Below, piece by piece: positions 32,653 through 37,746 of a DNA stretch of 37,746 nucleotides. Origin of the DNA: Bacillota bacterium (lineage in GTDB: Bacteria; Bacillota; Clostridia; Oscillospirales; Oscillospiraceae); assembly GCA_029098045.1 (NCBI GenBank), contig JAQXNO010000004.1, forward strand, positions 1 through 37,746. The letters run 5' to 3'. The notes under the pieces were generated by a model that was not told where the DNA came from, did no database searches, and saw nothing but the letters and a program-made list of their open reading frames with translations. The translations under genes and the position numbers were made by a program. Position 1 is the stretch's first letter. Every line of letters begins with the position of its first letter.

Positions 32653-34170
32653 TTATCGATTTCCGATATTCACGGCCCGGTATTGAATCGCTTCAGCGAT
32701 GTGCTGGGGCTGTATCACGTCGCTGCCGTCCAGATCCGCAATGGTTCTTGCCACTTTCAGGATGCGGTCATAGCTGCGTGCCGTCAAGCCCATGGCGTCG
32801 AAAGCCCGTTTCATCAGATCGGCGCAGGTTTCGTCCAGTTGGCAGAATTTACGCATCTCGTCGGGGCCCATGCGTGCATTGCACATCTGTCCGCGATTTC
32901 CGAACCGAAGGTGTTGTCTTTCCCGGGCGGCATCCACGCGCTCCTTGATCTGCGCGGAGGGCTCCGCCTCCTCCCTCGCCCGCAGCTCATCAAAATGCAC
33001 CGCAGGAACTTCCACAACAATATCGATACGGTCAAGAAGGGGGCCGGAGATCTTGCTTCGATACAGATCGACAGCCGATTGATTACATTTGCACCGGCCG
33101 GAAGGGTCACCATACCAGCCACATTTGCAGGGGTTCATGGCACATACCAGCATGAATTCCGCCGGGTAGGTAACCGAACCGGATACCCTGGATATGGTCA
33201 CACGGGAATCTTCAAGAGGCTGGCGCATCAGATCAAGGGTATCCTTCTTAAATTCCGGCAGCTCGTCCAGAAAGAGCACACCAAGATGTGCCATGGAAAT
33301 CTCACCGGGCCGTGGGTTTGTACCGCCGCCGGCAAGACCCGCGTTGGAGATGGTATGATGGGGACTGCGGAAGGGGCGGAGCATAACAAGGGGATTGTCC
33401 TTCGTCAATAGCCCCATGACAGAATAGATCTGACTGACTTCCAGCGCTTCCTCGCGTGTCATATCAGGCAGAATGGAAGGCAGCCGCTTCGCAAGCATGC
33501 TTTTGCCGGAGCCGGGTGGGCCGATCATCAGCACATTATGACTGCCTGCTGCCGCGACTTCCAATGCACGCTTCACATGCTCCTGACCGAGCACATCCTT
33601 AAAGTCCAGCGCAGAATGCTCCGTCGGCTTTGGCTCCCAAACAGGCGCGGGCTCCAGTGTCCGCTCACCGTTCAGGCCCTCGGCCAGTTCTTTTATGGTG
33701 CGGATGCCATAAACCACAGGGCCGCCCGCCAGTGTCGCTTCCGGCGCGTTTTCATAGGGAACAAACAGTGTTTTGATTCCCTCGCGCCGGGCAGCCAGAG
33801 CCATGGGCAGAACGCCGGATACCGGGCGAAGCTGACCGTCCAGACTCAATTCACCCAAAAAAGCGCAGTCAGACCTTGGACGGCGCACAGAACCGGATGC
33901 ACAGAGGATACTGAGCAAAATGGGCAGATCATAATGACTTCCTGCCTTTTTCAGGCTTGCAGGAGCCAGATTCACAGTAATGCGGCTAACGGGAAAACTC
34001 AGAGAACTGGACTTTGCCGCAGCCCGGACACGCTCACGTGCTTCCTTTACAGCAGCATCCGGCAGACCCACAATGTCAAAGCCGGGCAGTCCGTTGGAGA
34101 TATAGCATTCTGCGGTAACGCTGCTGCCCCGAATTCCCTGAATGCCCAGGGTTCGCACGCTGCAAATCAT
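32653..34170 (-). CDS. comM: YifB/ComM-family AAA+ Mg-chelatase-like ATPase
   Basis: A 505-residue AAA+ protein of the YifB/ComM family. ComM is a hexameric helicase that promotes branch migration during natural transformation in proteobacteria; its role in Clostridia is not established. Order: an N-terminal Lon-like fold (GLPGFDIVGLPDAAVKEARER, about 1-165), Walker A GPPGSGKS with K223, Walker B VLFLDELPEF, a zinc-ribbon-like MNPCKCGWYGDPSGRCKC segment, and the C-terminal Mg-chelatase lid. Length is standard. A TTGTCT-17-TATAAT promoter precedes it; its ribosome site (GGGAG, 10 nt away) is moderate. Confidence 0.93.
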   Translation of the reverse strand: MICSVRTLGIQGIRGSSVTAECYISNGLPGFDIVGLPDAAVKEARERVRAAAKSSSLSFPVSRITVNLAPASLKKAGSHYDLPILLSILCASGSVRRPRSDCAFLGELSLDGQLRPVSGVLPMALAARREGIKTLFVPYENAPEATLAGGPVVYGIRTIKELAEGLNGERTLEPAPVWEPKPTEHSALDFKDVLGQEHVKRALEVAAAGSHNVLMIGPPGSGKSMLAKRLPSILPDMTREEALEVSQIYSVMGLLTKDNPLVMLRPFRSPHHTISNAGLAGGGTNPRPGEISMAHLGVLFLDELPEFKKDTLDLMRQPLEDSRVTISRVSGSVTYPAEFMLVCAMNPCKCGWYGDPSGRCKCNQSAVDLYRSKISGPLLDRIDIVVEVPAVHFDELRAREEAEPSAQIKERVDAARERQHLRFGNRGQMCNARMGPDEMRKFCQLDETCADLMKRAFDAMGLTARSYDRILKVARTIADLDGSDVIQPQHIAEAIQYRAVNIGNR

Positions 34171-34204
34171 CTGCGTTCAACTCCCAACTCTCCAAATTTG
34201 TTAC

Positions 34205-34233
34205 ATTATAACCGATTGGGGCATAAAAGACAA
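34205..34233 (-). promoter_or_regulatory. sigma-A promoter for comM
   Basis: Minus-strand TTGTCT (34233-34228), 17 nt, TATAAT (34210-34205), 34 nt before the comM ATG. Confidence 0.7.
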
Positions 34234-34341
34234 TACTTTTTTTATTTTCTGCCGGGTTCGGTGCCCATTTCCCCATAGTCTCTGTTGCGCACTTTTTCGA
34301 TGCGGACAAAGTTTATTTCGTATAATTCGTCCGATAAGTGC

Positions 34342-34370
34342 TTTACAAAACGCCCGCAAGGTGCTATGAT
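34342..34370 (+). promoter_or_regulatory. sigma-A promoter for nifJ
   Basis: TTTACA (34342-34347), 17 nt, TATGAT (34365-34370), with a TGC before the -10 box making it an extended -10. AGGAGG (34397-34402) is 8 nt before the TTG start. Confidence 0.75.
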
Positions 34371-34410
34371 GTAGGGGACAAAATTTGCAATACTTTAGGA
34401 GGTATTCATT

Positions 34411-37400
34411 TTGGCTAGAAAATTCAAAACCATGGACGGCAATACTGCTGCCGCCCACGTCAGCTATGCCTTCACTGAGGTCGCTGGCATCTACCCCATC
34501 ACCCCCTCCAGCCCCATGGCCGACAACGTTGACCAGTGGGCCGCTGCTGGCCGCAAGAACATCTTCGGTGACACTGTAAAGGTCGTTGAGATGCAGTCCG
34601 AGGCTGGTGCTGCAGGTACCGTCCACGGCTCCCTGGCCGCCGGTGCCCTGACCACCACATACACTGCCTCTCAGGGTCTTCTGCTGATGATCCCCAATAT
34701 GTACAAGATCGCCGGCGAGCTGCTTCCCTGCGTGTTCCACGTTTCCGCACGTACCGTTGCTGCACAGGCTCTGAACATTTTCGGTGACCATTCCGACGTT
34801 TATGCCTGCCGTCAGACCGGTTTCGCCATGCTGGCCGAGACCAACGTTCAGGAAGTCATGGACCTGGGTGCCGTCGCGCATCTGGCTGCTCTGGAAGGCC
34901 GCGTTCCCTTCATCAACTTCTTCGACGGTTTCCGTACCTCCCACGAAATCCAGAAGATCGCTATCTGGGATTATGAGGACCTGAAGGAAATGACCAACAT
35001 GGATGCTGTGGCTGAGTTCCGCAAGCACTCCCTGAACCCCGAGCGCCCCGCAATGCGCGGCTCTCACGAAAACGACGATATCTTCTTCCAGCACCGTGAG
35101 GCCTGCAACAAGTACTACAACGCGCTTCCCGCCATTGTTGAGAAGTACATGAACAAGGTCAATGAGAAGCTGGGCACCGACTACAAGCTGTTCAACTACT
35201 ACGGTGCTGCTGATGCTGACCGCGTCATCGTGGCGATGGGCTCTGTCAATGACGTCATCGAAGAAGTCATCGACTATCTGAACGCCCATGGCCAGAAGGT
35301 TGGTCTGGTCAAGGTTCGTCTGTTCCGTCCCTGGAGCTCCGAGCACCTGCTGGCAGCCATCCCCGCTTCCGTCAAGAAGATCGCTGTTCTGGACCGTACC
35401 AAGGAGCCCGGCTCTCAGGGCGAGCCTCTGTATCAGGATGTTGTGATGGCTCTGGCCAAGGCCGGCAAGTCCGACATCAAGGTCATCGGCGGCCGTTATG
35501 GTCTGGGTTCCAAGGACACTACCCCCGCTTCCTTCTTCGCCGTTTACGAGGAGCTGGCTAAGGACGATGTCAAGGAAGAGTTCACTCTGGGTATCGTTGA
35601 CGATGTAACCAACCTGTCCCTGGATGAGAAGGTTTCCCCCAACACCGCAGCGGAAGGCACCATCGAGTGCAAGTTCTGGGGTCTGGGCGGCGACGGCACT
35701 GTTGGTGCAAACAAGAACTCCATCAAGATCATCGGCGACCATACCGATAAGTACGTACAGGCCTACTTCCAGTACGACTCCAAGAAGACCGGCGGCGTCA
35801 CCGTTTCTCACCTGCGTTTTGGCGACAAGCCCATCAAGTCCCCCTACTACATCAACAAGGCTGACTTTGTGGCTTGCCACAACCCCTCCTACATCACCAA
35901 GGGCTTTAAGATTGTTCAGGACGTCAAGCCCGGCGGCGTGTTCCTGATCAACTGCCAGTGGACGCTGGAAGAGCTGGAGCACCATCTGGATGCCGCTTCC
36001 AAGCGTTACATCGCTGAGAACAACATTCAGCTGTATACCATCAACGCCATCGACCTGGCGATCAAGGTTGGCATGGGCAAGCGCACCAACACCATCCTGC
36101 AGTCTGCATTCTTCTCTCTGGCAAAGGTTATGCCTGCTGAGGAAGCAATCAAGTACATGAAGGATGCCGCTGAAAAGTCCTACGCCAAGAAGGGCATGGA
36201 CGTTGTCGAGTGCAACTGGAAGGCCATCGACGCAGGTGCAACCGCTTATGCTAAGGTCGACGTTCCCGCTGCATGGGCAACCGCTGAGGATCACAAGGTT
36301 GAAGCTGCTCTGGAAGGCCCCGCAGCTACCGTTGCTGTTGCAAAGAACATCCTGTCCCCCATCGGCAAGATGGACGGCTACAGCCTGCCCGTCTCCGTTT
36401 TCAACGGCATGGAAGACGGCCAGTTCCCCCTGGGTGTTTCCGCCTACGAAAAGCGCGGCGTTGCCGTTACCGTTCCCCACTGGGATGAGACCAAGTGCAT
36501 TCAGTGCAACAACTGTGCATATGTCTGCCCCCATGCTACCATCCGTCCCTACGCGCTGACCGAGGCTGAAGTGGCTGCCGCTCCCGCCGGCACCCGCGTT
36601 GTCCCCGTCAAGGCCGGAAAGGGCAAGGGCGTGTACTCCTTCGCTCTGTCTGTTTCTCCTCTGGACTGCATGGGCTGTGGTGTCTGTGTCGGCGTCTGCC
36701 CCACCAAGGCCATCGCCATGGTTCCCCAGGAGCAGGAGCTGCCCGAGCAGGATGTCTGGAACTACATGGTTTCCAAGGTCTCCCGCAAGAGCGAGATGGA
36801 AGACAACACCGTCAAGGGTTCTCAGTTCCGCAAGCCTCTGCTGGAGTTCTCCGGCTCCTGTGCCGGCTGCGCTGAAACTTCCTACGCGCGTCTGGTAACC
36901 CAGCTGTTCGGCGACCGTATGTACATCTCCAATGCTACCGGTTGTTCCTCCATCTGGGGCGGCCCCGCTGCTACCTCTCCCTACTGCGTCAACGAGAACG
37001 GCCACGGCCCCGCCTGGGCAAACTCCCTGTTCGAGGACAACGCAGAGCATGGTTTGGGTATGTGGACCGCACAGTCCGTCATCCGTGAGTCTCTGGCCGC
37101 AAAGGTCCGCAAGGTTATGGAGACCACCACTTGCGATGAGCGCAAAGCTGTCTGTGAGAACTGGCTGAATACCTACAACGATGGTGAAGCCAACAAGGCT
37201 GCTACCAAGGCTCTGATTGAGAATCTGGAAGCAAAGGTCTGCTGCGATACCGTCGCTGACATCCTGTCCAAGAAGGAATATCTGTCCAAGAAGTCCGTGT
37301 GGATCTTCGGTGGTGACGGCTGGGCATACGACATCGGCTTCGGCGGTGTGGACCATGTTCTGGCTTCCAACAAGGACGTCAACATCTTCGTCTTTGATAC

Positions 37401-37746
37401 CGAAGTTTACTCCAACACCGGCGGCCAGGCTTCCAAGGCTTCCAACATCGGTCAGGTTGCTCAGTTCGCTGCCTCCGGCAAGGAAACCAAGAAGAAGTCT
37501 CTTGCGGAGATCGCAATGAGCTATGGCTATGTCTATGTTGCTCAGATCGCCATGGGCGCCAATCAGGCTCAGACCATCAAGGCTATCTGCGAGGCTGAAG
37601 CTTACAATGGTCCTTCCCTGATCATTGGCTACGCTCCCTGTGAGATGCACTCCATCAAGGGTGGCATGATGAACTGCCAGTCCGAGATGAAGAAGGCTGT
37701 TGACTGCGGTTACTGGAATCTGTTCCGCTTCGATCCCTCCAAGGAG
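34411..37746 (+). CDS. nifJ: pyruvate:ferredoxin (flavodoxin) oxidoreductase, partial at the right edge
   Basis: Oxidises pyruvate and CoA to acetyl-CoA and CO2 with reduction of ferredoxin, central to fermentative energy metabolism. The 1112 codons present cover almost the whole single-chain enzyme (usually about 1170-1190). The start is TTG at 34411 after AGGAGG. Visible in order: IYPITPSSPMAD near the N-terminus, the CoA-binding region, the 2x4Fe-4S ferredoxin domain (CIQCNNCAYVCPH and CMGCGVCVGVCP, about residues 695-770), the third-cluster CAGCAETSY, and the TPP-binding GDGWAYDIGFGG with a following SNTGGQ. The frame is open to the edge. Codon use is strongly biased, as expected for a highly expressed gene. 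Confidence 0.97.
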   Translation, partial: MARKFKTMDGNTAAAHVSYAFTEVAGIYPITPSSPMADNVDQWAAAGRKNIFGDTVKVVEMQSEAGAAGTVHGSLAAGALTTTYTASQGLLLMIPNMYKIAGELLPCVFHVSARTVAAQALNIFGDHSDVYACRQTGFAMLAETNVQEVMDLGAVAHLAALEGRVPFINFFDGFRTSHEIQKIAIWDYEDLKEMTNMDAVAEFRKHSLNPERPAMRGSHENDDIFFQHREACNKYYNALPAIVEKYMNKVNEKLGTDYKLFNYYGAADADRVIVAMGSVNDVIEEVIDYLNAHGQKVGLVKVRLFRPWSSEHLLAAIPASVKKIAVLDRTKEPGSQGEPLYQDVVMALAKAGKSDIKVIGGRYGLGSKDTTPASFFAVYEELAKDDVKEEFTLGIVDDVTNLSLDEKVSPNTAAEGTIECKFWGLGGDGTVGANKNSIKIIGDHTDKYVQAYFQYDSKKTGGVTVSHLRFGDKPIKSPYYINKADFVACHNPSYITKGFKIVQDVKPGGVFLINCQWTLEELEHHLDAASKRYIAENNIQLYTINAIDLAIKVGMGKRTNTILQSAFFSLAKVMPAEEAIKYMKDAAEKSYAKKGMDVVECNWKAIDAGATAYAKVDVPAAWATAEDHKVEAALEGPAATVAVAKNILSPIGKMDGYSLPVSVFNGMEDGQFPLGVSAYEKRGVAVTVPHWDETKCIQCNNCAYVCPHATIRPYALTEAEVAAAPAGTRVVPVKAGKGKGVYSFALSVSPLDCMGCGVCVGVCPTKAIAMVPQEQELPEQDVWNYMVSKVSRKSEMEDNTVKGSQFRKPLLEFSGSCAGCAETSYARLVTQLFGDRMYISNATGCSSIWGGPAATSPYCVNENGHGPAWANSLFEDNAEHGLGMWTAQSVIRESLAAKVRKVMETTTCDERKAVCENWLNTYNDGEANKAATKALIENLEAKVCCDTVADILSKKEYLSKKSVWIFGGDGWAYDIGFGGVDHVLASNKDVNIFVFDTEVYSNTGGQASKASNIGQVAQFAASGKETKKKSLAEIAMSYGYVYVAQIAMGANQAQTIKAICEAEAYNGPSLIIGYAPCEMHSIKGGMMNCQSEMKKAVDCGYWNLFRFDPSKE

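Noticed and set aside
34201-37650. 1149-codon open frame on the minus strand
   Set aside because: It is the antisense shadow of nifJ, whose strong codon bias avoids triplets that would give stops on the other strand. Its translation is low-complexity Gly/Val/Leu/Asp-rich with no domain, and the plus frame has every PFOR motif.
1-37746. CRISPR arrays, tRNA/rRNA genes, prophage or insertion sequences
   Set aside because: No regularly spaced direct repeats, no tRNA-like T-arm and acceptor pairs, and no transposase, integrase or phage structural protein was seen on either strand.

Overview
The window looks like chromosomal DNA from an anaerobic, low-to-moderate GC Firmicute of the class Clostridia, most likely an Oscillospiraceae/Ruminococcaceae relative. 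The signs are a PolC-type replicative polymerase, the Firmicute order pyrH-frr-uppS-cdsA-dxr-rseP, an oxygen-sensitive pyruvate:ferredoxin oxidoreductase, an anaerobic ribonucleotide reductase activase, and sigma-A promoters with 17-nt spacing. I saw no phage, plasmid, insertion sequence, CRISPR array, rRNA or tRNA gene.

Layout. 1-1420 (minus): nrdG-dut and a small ferredoxin:thioredoxin-reductase-like protein, beyond which lies a long palindromic repeat. 1617-4910 (plus): a YugP-type membrane zinc protease, then an AbrB regulator, a PLP-dependent methionine-gamma-lyase-family enzyme and a DMT exporter, driven by a perfect consensus promoter embedded in the protease terminator. 4969-7209 (minus): GIY-YIG protein, a membrane protein and nicotinate phosphoribosyltransferase. 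7333-7719 (plus): a hot-dog thioesterase, followed by a 216-bp element built of nested inverted repeats. 7976-8749 (minus): uridine phosphorylase.

8829-19806 (minus) is one long housekeeping operon: pyrH (UMP kinase), frr (ribosome recycling), uppS and cdsA (lipid carrier and phospholipid precursors), dxr and ispG (MEP isoprenoid pathway), rseP (intramembrane protease), polC (replication) and a PPC/DUF296 protein. It links isoprenoid supply (dxr, ispG) to undecaprenyl diphosphate (uppS) and membrane lipid (cdsA).

20052-21731 (plus) is glnS, converging on a PlsC-like/PAP2 lipid pair (21812-23234, minus). Upstream of that pair is a gene-free stretch with a promoter, about 210 nt of structured sequence and an intrinsic terminator, all on the minus strand: a candidate small RNA or attenuating leader. 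23807-29540 (plus): a small coiled-coil membrane protein, an iron-sulfur aldo/keto reductase, tex, a TPR/leucine-rich-repeat membrane-anchored protein, and a 48-codon microprotein resembling one motif of Na+-translocating decarboxylase beta subunits. 29629-29736 is a second copy of the palindromic repeat seen at the left end. 29751-34170 (minus): pncC, thiI, a membrane diguanylate cyclase and comM. 34411 to the right edge (plus): nifJ, cut by the window end.

The most novel-looking items are the OadB-motif microprotein (29394-29540), the orphan promoter-RNA-terminator unit (23389-23635), the two palindromic repeat families, and the promoter nested in a terminator at 2363-2403. Every functional call is from sequence reading alone; no database search was run.
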